NCBI RefSeq assembly: GCF_033958435.1
Contig: NC_134161.1
Coordinates: 17,050,001-17,114,000, forward strand
DNA: 64,000 nucleotides
Source of the DNA: Carettochelys insculpta
Taxonomy: Eukaryota; Chordata; Testudines; Carettochelyidae
Reading direction: 5' to 3'
The notes beneath the pieces are model-generated. The model saw only the letters and a program-made list of their open reading frames with translations. It was not told the origin of the DNA and did no database searches. Numbering within the stretch: the stretch's first letter is position 1; each line of letters starts with the position of its first letter. The translations under genes and the position numbers were made by a program. Shown here in pieces: positions 21,501 to 31,110 of the stretch.

Positions 21501-23540
21501 TGTACATCACTTCCTATTCTAGTTCTTGTGCTAGGCCTCTCTCCCCGTTTTCCCTCCCCATGATGACTCCCTTTCTGTCCTTGCCATGAGCCAAACCTCC
21601 CGTTTGCCTGACAGTCCCATTGGCTTGGGAGACGCCCGCCTGTGCACCCATTCCCATCCTGCCTGCCGGCATTCAGAACGTGGAGCCTCCGATCTGGGCA
21701 TCTTTGGGCCTACGCATGATTCATACTCATGCCTGTTCTTTGGTGAGTAAAGAAGTATTAATACCAGAGTAACACAAAGCCTTTCCCTGGCTCCTGCCCA
21801 GCTTGGGGCTCTCGGGGACATGGGACAATCTGTCAGGCAGAAAAGTGAGAAATGAGTTACCTGACAGTAACAGGGTATCAACCAATTGTCAAAACAATTA
21901 TTTCCCCCAATACCAGCAATGAGCTGGCATATTTAACACAGCAGGCGCAGCAGTGGGGGAGCCCCACACATCACTGGCATTGCAACTAGAGGGCCTTTGT
22001 CGGTATCACTCCAGCTCAGACTGGCGGGGGCACAAGTCGACAGCTATGTGATGCGGCTGTAGCTGGGGGATGAATCTGTGGGTCTCTACCGAGTTCCCGC
22101 AGCCACCAGCTGTTCTGAATTCTCTCCCGGGGCTGTTAGGTGGAACAGGGGATGGGGGAGCACTGAGGTGGTAGTTTTCATTGGACCTGTTTATGTCTGT
22201 GGGTGGGCCCAGCTTTCACACTGCACAGAGGCATTGCTCAGGCTCAGATCAGCATGGCTCCCAAGTTTGTCTCTCTCACCAGCAGAAGTGGGTCCAAGAA
22301 AAGGTCTTAACTCACCCATCATCCCCAGAGCGCACACCCACAGCCAGATCCCAGCCCTCTGTCCCACACCTGCACCCCCTGCCCCCACCCTACCCCATGA
22401 AGTTTATTATATGTGCCGGTGTCCCAGCTCGCCTCCACGGTGGTGCCATAAAATTCTTTCCTCTGGGGGCTGGGAAGATTCAGTGAGAGCTCTGGGCCCT
22501 CCTCTCTGTGCTGCACACTCACACACAGGCCTAATGCTACCGCCCGGTCTCCACCGAGAGCTCTGAGTGCTGCAGGCAGGGGCCGGCAGAAGCATTCTTA
22601 TTTCCGTGGGCAGCAGCAGGAGGCCATTCTGCAAGCGCACCGCATGCAGCATTACCTACCTCCAGCGTGGAGCACAGAGCTGCTGCTGCACCTGCCCTAC
22701 CTGTGCCCGACAGCTCAGGCATCCAATCGAATATTAGGTGTGAGACGGATACCCAGAGCACATGTGATTCAGTGGAGACCCTTCCCCACGGGGCCGCACA
22801 GTCTGGCGAGGGACATGCCTTGTGCCAGACAAGCTGGGCACCTCCTTCTGCCTGGCAGAGCCCAGGGCCTGGCACGTCTCACTTGGACAGCCCTGCAGGC
22901 TGGGATGGGAAAAGTGCAGCCTGGGAGGGCAGGGGAAGGGGAGGGGGAAGGGGCAGAGACCTGGGAGACAAGGACACCCTTCTCAGGGCAGAGTGAGTCC
23001 TGCCGCCAGGGCTGACGCACTCGCTAGGTGAGGCTAAGCCAATCCAACCGCAGATCGTCTTGCTGGCATCTCCCTCTGCTCCCCAGCTGAACTTCGCAGG
23101 CTCCTGGTCTGCTCTCAGCCCCGCATAATCCAGCAGCTCTGTGATTGTTTCAGTTCAGTCTCCCTCACCAGCTGCGCCCCCCTACAGATCCCCACTCCCA
23201 CTCCGGAGCTCGTCCAGGCCTCACACTGGTAGCAAGTGCGATTTAACGAGCTCCGGCTGCATGAGGCTTATTCCAAGGGGTGAGGTGTTCAGCCAGGTTC
23301 TACCTCCCCACCCACCTCCCTCGCCAGCATGCAGGCCCCGTTGGTCGCAGTTATCTCCATCACGTTCCTCCAGCTCGCTGTGATTGCTGGCCCCGGTGCA
23401 AACGGCGCACAGTTCGTTACGTCTGCTGGAGCCACTCTTCTCTGCCCACTTTACAGGGGCTTGTTTCCTCCAGCCTTAGCACTGCTCACGACAAGTCCTG
23501 AAGGGCACCTTCGGTTCGGGGCATTCAAAGGAGGGGCCTT
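18576..23540. other. Unique DNA with one small duplication; no gene recognised
   Basis: About 5 kb without a supported gene. A short segment at 18640-18830 has several TAAT/ATTA cores (cattaatgaa, gtaattagc, caattaatgg, gctaatgag) and could be regulatory. Open frames such as 20247-20606 and 22078-22566 show no domain. Confidence 0.45.
20701..20770. repeat. Perfect 35-bp tandem duplication
   Basis: Positions 20701-20735 and 20736-20770 are identical. The preceding bases 20695-20700 repeat the unit's end (aaaatg), so the copies are flanked by short microhomology. This looks like a recent replication-slippage or templated-insertion event. No reading frame is involved. Confidence 0.95.
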
Positions 23541-23610
23541 TGCCGGCGAAAGCTGATGCTCCAAAGTACCTGTTAGTCTATAAGGTGCCACAGGACTTCT
23601 CGCTGGTTTT
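23541..23610 (-). repeat. Common sauropsid interspersed repeat, fragment 1
   Basis: The 'cgaaagctgatgctccaaag ... gttagtctataaggtgccac' sequence belongs to a very frequent dispersed family in turtle-like genomes, whose usual form contains 'aaagcttatgctcaaataaa'. Its reverse complement aligns to the second copy at 28695-28765. The class of the family is unknown to me, so only membership is claimed. Confidence 0.6.
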
Positions 23611-24619
23611 GTCTGACCTAAGGGGCAGTGCAAATTGTCAGTCCTTTGTGGCAGGTACATCTGCACGGTGGCTCAGCAGCGTCTACAGACAACTGTTATT
23701 GTACTTTGCTCTGCAGCAAACCTGGCTGGGAGCCTTCAGTCCTCCTCTGGCCTGGGGTCTTTGGGGGCCTCTGCTGCGGTCGTTGGTCCCACATCATTGG
23801 GCACCCGCGCAAGCCACCTTCTGGTTGTCATCGCCGACGGAGCCAAAGACCTGTGAGGACCCCGTGGCAGGAAACCCACCGACTCCAGAGGGTAGAGATG
23901 GGGACAGCCCTGCAGGTGGGACCGGGGCTGGGGCTGGGGCTGGGGCTGGGGCTGGGCCGGGTTGGATTTGCTTTGTTCCTGAGTTCCCAGGCAGCGTCAA
24001 GCACCCAGAGCCCTTTCTCTTGGTCCTGGGCAGGGCAGGGAGATGCCGTCTGGCAGATGGGCCGTGGGACTCACAGCTGGAGGGCTGTACTGGGGTGTGC
24101 AGGAGGCTCTCGCTCAATGTGCTGCGGGCCCCAGCCCCACACGGAGCACAGCTCTGCGGTGTCTGAGCGAGGGAGCGGGAGGCTTTGCCTACCCGAAGGG
24201 GCACGGAGGGCAGTGAATGCTGCTGGTCGATGCCGGTCTGGATTGGCAGTGACGCCAGTGGCTTTCCACCACTGACCCAGGCCTGACCGCTCAACGCACA
24301 GGGGGCAGGGGAAAGTCAGTGCAGGGCCTGCAGGCAAGCCCCTTCCTGGGGAGACAAGGACGCGGTCCCTGGAGCACCCAGCAAGAGGCAGTTCTGGAGC
24401 AGGCTTCGCTGCCTTCCTGGGACGTGCCAGACAAAGGGCTGGGCCAGTGCAGGCACCCGGCGCGTCTCTCGGGATTTGCTCCTGCTAAGCGGTTGGGCAA
24501 ACAGAAGGCGCTGGCAGCTGGGGGGGCCGCGGCAGTGGGGTGTGTTCTTGTTAGCGGATTCATTACTGCCGCCATCACAGGTAACCGACCCTTTCGCCTG
24601 CAATTAGGCTGTGTTTGCT
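23611..24619. other. Unique DNA with GGGGCT hexamer run at 23926-23958
   Basis: A run of about five GGGGCT hexamers at 23926-23958 could form a G-quadruplex on the plus strand. Its translation gives a Gly-Ala-rich run in chance frames at 23540-24166 and 23628-24275. Nothing else is recognised. Confidence 0.6.
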
Positions 24620-24800
24620 CCGGGCTTCCGGAAAGGAGGGGAGCTGGTTTGCTCAGCCCCTTGCCGAAGGCGGCTCAGGGGCGTCGGATGTGTTAATCCG
24701 CCTCGATCCCCCGAGTCTGTAATCCGTTTGGCCCGGAGCGCCGCTCTCCCGCTCCTCGTGCCTCGCGCTCGCGCAGACGCTATTTCCACTTCAGTACAAT
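24620..24800. promoter_or_regulatory. Small CpG-rich segment with TAATCC sites
   Basis: An isolated CpG-rich block about 15.6 kb from the ROBO3 ATG, inside otherwise CpG-poor DNA. It contains two TAATCCG sites (about 24693 and 24721) of the OTX/PITX homeodomain type, and its right edge is AT-rich. Candidate enhancer or alternative promoter by composition only; no splice-bounded exon was recognised. Confidence 0.3.
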
Positions 24801-25410
24801 TTTAAAGATCAGCTGTTGGCTTGTCTCATTCCCGGTCTTGCCACGGCGGAGGCCAGCGGGTGCATAACTGGGGCGTGCGACAGTGGTGTTGTCTGGATGC
24901 AGACTGCAGCCGGGCGCGCCGGGTGGCCAGCTCCGCACCACGCACTGCCCCTGCAGAAATGCAGCCCTGCGAGGGGCAGCCCCACACAGTGGCGCCGCCA
25001 AGCCCCTTGCAGTCGGGGGTGCCTCTGCTCCAAAGGCGGCCTGGGCGGCTCCTTGCTGGACCAGTGCCAGCTTTCACGGCGGAGCCATGCTTACGGTGCT
25101 GTGCCCTGGCTTGGGGAGCTGGCGAGACCAGCATGCAAACAAATAGCTTCTTTTCCACCAGGGCAGAGCTTCGCCGATGGGTGGTAAGAGCCACCAAGGG
25201 AGCCTGGCCCGTGGTGAGGAGCCCTGGAGGCTGTTAGAAGGGGGTTCAGGGTGTGGCTGAGAAAGGAGCAGCCAGAGCAGGAGCCATTTCCCACCATGTC
25301 CTGCCAAGCCCCAGGCTGGTAGCTCTCCTCATTCAGGATGTGCAGGCTTGGGGCCCGAGGGGAGCAGGCAGATGCCCCAGGAGAAACTGGACCCCTACAC
25401 ACGTGTCACA
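24801..25410. other. Intergenic DNA, no feature recognised
   Basis: Unique-looking sequence. Chance frames on both strands up to 138 codons without domain signatures. Confidence 0.5.
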
Positions 25411-25965
25411 CTGTTCTCATGTCATGGATAGAGAAACTGAGGCTCAGGGATACAAAGTGACATGTACACAGTGTAATGGAGTGGGGGGAGTGCGTGTGTG
25501 AGTCAGGCTGGATGTCTGAGGCAAGCAGCAGCTCCCAGTGGCTAAGGATGACCCTGGGGCTACAACTGGCAGGTAACACCTCTGCCCTGAACAAAGAGGA
25601 GGGAGGAGCTGAGCTGGGTTTTGAATCGAGGGGCGGCAGTTAGAGGCTAGGGGAAGGGAGAGCTGGAAGGCAGCCAGCCTGAGGAGGGGGAAGCTACACC
25701 CCAGAGGGGCACCCCTCGGGGTCTTCTCCCCAGGACGGGTTGGAAGGACTGTCTCTGGCTGCTGTGCTGTCGCTTCTGTGAGAAACTGGGCTTCTGTTGC
25801 CTAATAAACCTTCTGTTGTACCTGCTGAGTGAGAGTCTCTCCTGCCAGCGGACGGGGTGCAGTGCAGGGGGACCCCTGAACCCCATCACACACAGTCATC
25901 CAGCAACAGACCCCAGGCCTCCTGCGCCCCAGGCCGCTGCTCTAACCGCTAGCTCACGCTGGCCT
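25411..25965 (-). repeat. MIR-like SINE split by an LTR
   Basis: The left part at 25411-25470 carries the 'gaaactgaggctcaggga' motif of reverse-oriented MIR. The right part at 25891-25965 carries 'ctgctctaaccgctagctc', the continuation toward the tRNA-like head. The LTR at 25471-25890 sits exactly between them, so the SINE was there first. Family assignment is by motif. Confidence 0.7.
25471..25890 (+). mobile_element. Solo LTR, subfamily A, with CACAG target duplication
   Basis: A 420-bp LTR starts TGTAATGGAGTGGGG and ends CCCCATCACA. The 5 bp on each side are identical, CACAG (25466-25470 and 25891-25895). It keeps an AATAAA signal near 25803 followed by the 'gctgagtgagagtctctcct' segment shared with the 10506 copy. 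It is more diverged from that copy than the paired LTRs at 30325 and 33944 are from each other, so it is older. Confidence 0.92.
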
Positions 25966-26741
25966 GGGTGCTCTTGATACAATGTCTTTAAATTCCCCGT
26001 GTGTGTGTGTGCCGAAGAGCTGGGTGCATGCTCACTCACGCTTTGGGTCAGGGTGGGGGGCCATACATGACCTCATCCCCTCCCCACCTTACCTGTGCCG
26101 GCCACAACAGGAGCACCTGCGTCTTACTGAGCCTTGCTGCAGGCTGCAGGCTGTAGGGCAGGGGTTGGCTAGGGGAATATAAGGGAGGGGAGAGGCCCAG
26201 TTCCCAACCCGTGTAACATGAAAAGAACCTGTAAGCGCTCTCCCAGCCTTACCACCACATCCCCGACCAGCCTGTCCACCCTCCAGCCTATCTTGCTGCC
26301 CAGACAAAGTGGCCTCTGGAACAAAAGGTCATTTAAACCTGCAATCGCAGCCCCTCAGGTCACTGTCCCAAGAAAGCAGCCTCTTACCCGAATCAGCTGG
26401 CCCCAAGACCCATGCTGGCAGCCGATTCTGCCAGAAACCAGCACAAGGTGTCTCAGCTACGAGGAGGCAGTGAGAGTTGCTGAGAGGTTCACGCAGGTAG
26501 AATAGCTGCACAGGCAGGTGGGGTGACAGGCTGCTATTTCAGAGGGTGGCAGTGATGGAATAAACGGCCAGTGTCTCCGAAGTCTCATCAGGGCTCCCAG
26601 GCTGCCCCCAGGAGCTCGGCTTTGCATCTGCCACTTCCCTGCAAGAGTCCAAATGTCCTGGAACCTGTATTTAGAGCTGCTCCCAACAGAAAGCGACCTG
26701 CCAGCGTCTGCCCCCTGCATGGGCTCCTCCTCTGTGCAGAG
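25966..26741. other. Intergenic DNA, no feature recognised
   Basis: Short GT and T runs near 25998-26010. A 95-codon plus frame (26218-26505) has no domain I recognise. Confidence 0.45.
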
Positions 26742-27253
26742 TGTGATAAAGTGGGTGAGGGAGGGTTTTAGGCCCCTGATTAGGATGCATGTGTTTTCCT
26801 GCTGTCCTGAGAAACCAAGCATGGGTGCCTCAGTTTCCCCAGGCACAGCACCAGCGCACAGTGGGGAGGGGAGTTTGGGTGTGCTGACTCCTCACACGTA
26901 GGCAATGGCCCTCCCTGCTCTCTGTAACCCAGGCAGCCAGGTGACCCCTTTCTTCCCAGGAAACAGGACCAAGGTGGGAGAGGGGCCTGGCTGGTTGGGA
27001 CTGGAACTGGGCTGGTGAGTGGGGCAGTCTGGGCTGGCTGGAGAGGGAGGAAGGGGGCCAGGGCCCAGCTTGGGGACCCCTCTGGGCCCCTGTCCCCAAG
27101 GTGGATGGTGCTGACAGCTTCTGGTCCCTGTGCTGACAAGTCTATTCTACGCTGTGTCCCTGTCGCCCCATAACCCCCCGTTCTCCCTGCTGGGTGAGAG
27201 TCCCGCCTGGCTGCAGGTAGGGGCAGGACCTGGGGACCCCCCACTCTGTGACA
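26742..27253 (+). mobile_element. Solo LTR, subfamily B, full length (512 bp)
   Basis: It starts TGTGATAAAGTGGG and ends ACTCTGTGACA. It aligns over its whole length with the minus-strand copy at 52159-52666, which defines the subfamily's 5' and 3' edges. Flanking 5-mers CAGAG and CAGGG differ by one base, compatible with an aged 5-bp target duplication. The polyadenylation signal region is changed to ccataacc. The antisense frame at 26780-27304 reads through the LTR and is not a gene. Confidence 0.88.
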
Positions 27254-29854
27254 CAGGGTGAGTGAGGAGCACGCTTTGTCTCTGATTCTGGTCAGCGCAC
27301 ACAAGGGCCACGTGCTTTGGCATTAGCACTAGCAGGACACTAGCATTGCACAAGGCTTCTAGGAATGGGTCTTTGGTTACTGGGGCGTCCCGAGTGCAAA
27401 TGGCTGCTATTGCCTTATGACAGGGCACAGGTAAGCAGAAAGAGTGCAAGTAACACCCCGTTAGTTTTCATGGAGTCTAAACACCAGACACAGTCTCATC
27501 CTGGAGCTCCATTAATGCCCAGGTGACATGGTCGCAGCACACTCTGGCATGACATGGTCCGCCAGCGCCACCCTCTTTTCCCTAGCTAAGGCCCAGCCCT
27601 GTGCCACTCCCGGCTGAAATAGATCAGGTGGTTCTACCCCGAGCCCTGCATTGCCCTGGCCAGGACAGCCCATTCCCAGGAACTCGTTGGCCTGCCTGGC
27701 TTGCTGGTGGGTACAAGGCGCTTGCTCTGGCATTGATCACGTAGCTGCTGAGTGACAGCAGCTCTCCCCTGGCCTCGGCCCAGGCACCGCTGGCAGGAAC
27801 AGGGCAATGTGCTAACGAGCTGCAGGCTGGTGCATAGGAGCATAATGGCAAGTGACAAGAGGTTTGTATGGGCGAGCGAATGACATACAAACCCCTGTGC
27901 TTCTCAGGGGCTATGTGGGGAATGTAAACCCCTCTTAGTTCTGCCTATTATCATAGCCCCAGGGAGGCTCTGAGTCTCTCTCTCTCTCTGTTGACTGTAT
28001 CTGCTCAGCTGCCTGGAAATTCATTGGTTTGAATATTTATACACCCTGGTATGTGGCGGGACTGCTTAGTGTGAATTCCATGTGCTGCTGCAGCTGCTGC
28101 AGGGGACGCTTGGGGGCTGGTAATAAAAATGGCATCAATTTCCAGGTAGATCTGGAAAAAGCAGTGCCAGGCTGAAAGAGAGCCAGGGGCCCGTGATCAA
28201 GGAGTCAGGCAGGCGTGGTTCAAAGAGACACTGAACTGGCCACAGACTGGGCATGGAACACAGAGCTTCAGAGGGAAGAACCAGCTGCCCCAAGTGTGGG
28301 TGGCACAGTCTGATGATTGTCACGCTCAAAGCATTCCACGGAAGTTGGAAAAGCTTCTGCACCTTTCTGAGAGGGCCCAGAAATCACTCTTGGTGTCACT
28401 TCTTCACTGCACAGAATGACCGAGGAAAGCATCATCACAGAATGGCTGCAGGCACCTACAGGTGATGAGACTTCAACACAATGAAAAATTAAACCCTGCA
28501 ATATTGTAATGCTCTGCACCCCAAAGCCATAGGCTGGCACCCCCACATGCTGTAATGATGATGTCTCTTGTAGAAAACACATTCTGTGAGCTGTCCATGG
28601 AAAGTTGGGCTTTTTGGACTGGATGCGCGTAGCATTTTTGTATGTCATGTTATGAGTATTTGAAATCTGTGTGCTCCTGCGTAACACCCTCAGGGCAAAA
28701 CAAGTCATGTAGCACTTTACAGACTCGCATAATGGTTTTTTAGGTGTTGAGCTTCCGTGGGACAGACCCACTGCCTCAGCTCTGGAAATTCTGCCACCGG
28801 GCTGTTTACAGCCCAGCCAGCCAGCACTTTGTGGACAAACGGGCCACGTGATGGCCTACGAAGAAAACTAATGGGCCGCAGAGGAAACTTGTCCCCAGCT
28901 GATGGGCTGTCAGGAGCGGATCCATTCACCAGATGCGTTGGTCTGGCACCAGATGGGAAGGGCCTTTGGCCAGCTCACCACGCACTCGCCTGCCCTTTCT
29001 GAGGCTGCAAGTCCGAACCTGCCCCTGAGCAAAGCAGGGAGGGATGGGGGCTGCCATAAGGGGGTGCTGAGAATAGCCCCCAGCGTCACTTCCAGCCGGG
29101 TAAGGACAGGACTGAAGTGTGCCCATTGCCGCAGGCCAAGAGGCCCACGCACAGTGCTATAGGCTCCACTGGGAAGCTGCCCCAGTGCCCCAAGGAGTGT
29201 CTCTGCTGGGGGAATCTTCACGTAAACTCCCTCCGCCTGCGAACTCTGAAGCTCAGAGGAGAAGTGGGGATGGGCGTAAAACCCCTGGCATGGAGGAACT
29301 GTGTCTTCATGTGGCTGGGATGCTTGGGGGTGGGGGCCGGGGATTACTCAAGCCCCAGGAGCCTAAGGTAGCCTCTGGGCTGTCCCCAGTGCTTTGATCC
29401 CCGTGTAGCTAGACCCGGAAGGCTCCCTTCACGCAGAAACTTACGACTGTGCCTGCATTGTGTGACTCTGGGGCTACACGTTAACCTTGTAAATGGCCCT
29501 TTTCCTTTTCCTGTGTAGCCATCCTCCAGATAACTCATTCGAGGACAAGTACAAGCACTGTCTGCCTGCCAGATCAAAGAGCTGTTGACCTGGGGTGAGT
29601 GACTGGCCCTGGGAGTAACCAGGGTATTGCTGTGATTCCTGGTGAAGGGGTACAGGGGACTTGCCCAGCAATGAGACAGCCTGGCACACCCAGGGCACAG
29701 TCTGGGAGGACTTCCCACTTGGTGGGTGGCTTGTAACGCTCCACACCTGGCAGCCAGCATGGGGCATTCTCCCACTCGTGAGTCACTGCAGGCCAGCTTG
29801 CTTCTCAGAATTGTCTGTGCCCACACAGCCCAAGCCTCCCCCGGGGCACTGCTG
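27254..29854. other. Intergenic DNA; one repeat fragment inside
   Basis: No gene recognised. A TC microsatellite of about 20 bp is at 27976-27995. An AT-richer stretch at 28015-28140 has TAATAAAA near 28120. Chance frames up to 167 codons. Confidence 0.45.
28695..28770 (+). repeat. Common sauropsid interspersed repeat, fragment 2
   Basis: It contains 'acaagtcatgtagcacttta ... gagcttccgtggg', a diverged form of the family's 'acaagtcctgtggcacctta ... gctttcgtggg' consensus as I remember it. Opposite orientation to the copy at 23541-23610, and about 70 percent similar to it by eye. Confidence 0.55.
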
Positions 29855-29935
29855 CAGAGACTTGCTCTAGGTCACACTGGAAGGGAATCGAGCCCAGCTC
29901 TCCAGAATGCCAACCATGTGCCCTAACCACAAGCA
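29855..29935 (-). repeat. MIR-like SINE fragment
   Basis: 'taggtcacactggaagggaa' followed by 'gagcccagctct' and 'tgccctaaccac' is the reverse-oriented MIR pattern. Short and old. Confidence 0.45.
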
Positions 29936-30324
29936 AAGGCTTTCGAGATGATTGTGTTTCATGGCCTTTCCACACCGCTCCCAGAGCTCTGAGCGCCTCA
30001 CAAACACCCATGCCGTGAGAGCTCACCATGCTCTTCAGCAGCACAATTGGATGGGGACGGCTCCCGTCATGCACATGCCAGTAAATCAACCCTTTTGTGC
30101 ATGCTTCCCAGTAATGGAGGCAGGAGCTGGATCTGGCTAGCTGAGGGCCGGGCAGAGAGTGGCTAATGAGCTTGCTACTATCATTCTGCAATGAGAGGTT
30201 AAAATCTTCAGTCATCAGTGGGACCTGGACCTTCAGGTGGTAGACAGAGAAAGTTCATAGAGTCCCAGGGCTGGAAGAGACCTCAGGAGGTCACCAAGTC
30301 CAGCCCCCTGCCCTAAGTAGGATC

Positions 30325-30722
30325 TGTGATGGGGTTCTGGGGTCCCCCAGGCTCTGCACCCTGTCCGCAGGCAGGAGAGACTCTTACTCAGCAAGAAAAC
30401 AGCAGGTTTATTAGCCGACAGGACACAGCATCCTACAGAGGAGTCAGTACAGCAGGCAGAGACAGCCAGTTCCATCCATGTTGGGGAGAGGAGGCCCCAA
30501 GGGGCCCCCAGAGCTGGGGCCTTGCCCCCTCCTTTGTCTCTCTCTCCCTCAGCCCAGACTAACTACTGCCCAACTCCCAGTTCCAATTCAAACCCCTCAG
30601 GCTCCACCTCCTCCTTTGTCTGCAGCCCAGAGGTGTTACCTGGTCATCAAGGTTACCCTCAGCAGGAGCCCCACACCCTCTGTGAGCCATACACACACAC
30701 AGGTATCCCCCACTCCATCACA
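30325..30722 (-). repeat. 3' LTR, 398 bp
   Basis: In sense it starts TGTGATGGAGTGGGG at 30722 and ends CCCCATCACA at 30325. It matches the 5' LTR at every position I compared, including 'aataaacctgctgttttctt' in U3/R. Open frames at 30326-30562 and 34097-34435 are two copies of the same LTR frame. Confidence 0.96.
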
Positions 30723-30737
30723 TCTCTCCCCCCTTCC
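30723..30737 (-). promoter_or_regulatory. Polypurine tract
   Basis: On the minus strand this reads GGAAGGGGGGAGAGA, 15 purines directly abutting the TGTGATGG start of the 3' LTR. This is the expected position of the plus-strand primer in LTR elements. The base before it is T, which bounds the tract. Confidence 0.93.
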
Positions 30738-30759
30738 AGACCGAACTGAGCGGGGTCAC

Positions 30760-30960
30760 TCAACTGGTGACCTGGGGAAGTTTGAGGCTCTCCCCTTGTG
30801 ACAGGGCATCGGCTGTACCCTCTGTTCTCCCCTCGATGTGCACCACCTCCACATCATAGTCCTGCTGGGGGAGGCTCCAAGTCAGGAGCTTGGTCTTGGG
30901 CCTTTTCACGTGATGCAGCCGGGCAAGTCCCTTTAGTTCCCTTGGGTTGGTTGGTCTCCC
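30760..30960 (-). pseudogene. RNase H C-terminal relic of the retroelement pol
   Basis: The minus frame ending at the TGA 30762-30760 contains WSL, YDVEVVHIEG and ADALSQ. This is the canonical C-terminal RNase H signature of Ty3/gypsy pol (W-S/A-L, Y-x-F/V-x-V-x-H-x-x-G, A-D-x-L-S-R/Q). Only about 60-65 codons remain. It ends 22 nt before the polypurine tract, so the pol stop is essentially at the 3' LTR. Catalytic residues of RNase H and all of RT are missing. Confidence 0.9.
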
Positions 30961-30964
30961 TGCT

Positions 30965-31110
30965 TCGGCCCCGGTCCGTCAGCCACGTTCTCAAGTCGGG
31001 CGGGCAGAGCCCATACAGATGCTGCAGCACCAACAGATCAAACAGGTCTTTTGTGGTCTGGGTCCTGCCCCATCTGACCACCAGTCCATACAGCTGCTCC
31101 AGCCGATGTC
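30965..31110 (-). pseudogene. Truncated SCAN-type capsid segment
   Basis: The frame reads DLFDLLVLQHLYGLCPPDL then RTWLTDR, which aligns to the second half of SCAN domains (the E-LLVLEQFL-x-x-LP-x-x-L-x-x-WV-x-x pattern). In the same frame an upstream TAA lies near 31121-31123. Downstream the frame runs into the RNase H sequence read out of frame, so the capsid is cut and joined to RNase H near 30965-30985. SCAN domains of vertebrate zinc-finger proteins are thought to derive from Gmr1-like gag. Confidence 0.85.

Noticed and set aside
23540..24275. Gly-Ala-rich plus frames as a protein
   Set aside because: The Gly-Ala run is the GGGGCT hexamer repeat read in frame; no exon borders or domain.
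30854..31081. SCAN-domain host zinc-finger gene
   Set aside because: The segment is truncated, has an in-frame upstream stop, no zinc fingers and is within the LTR element; it is a gag relic.
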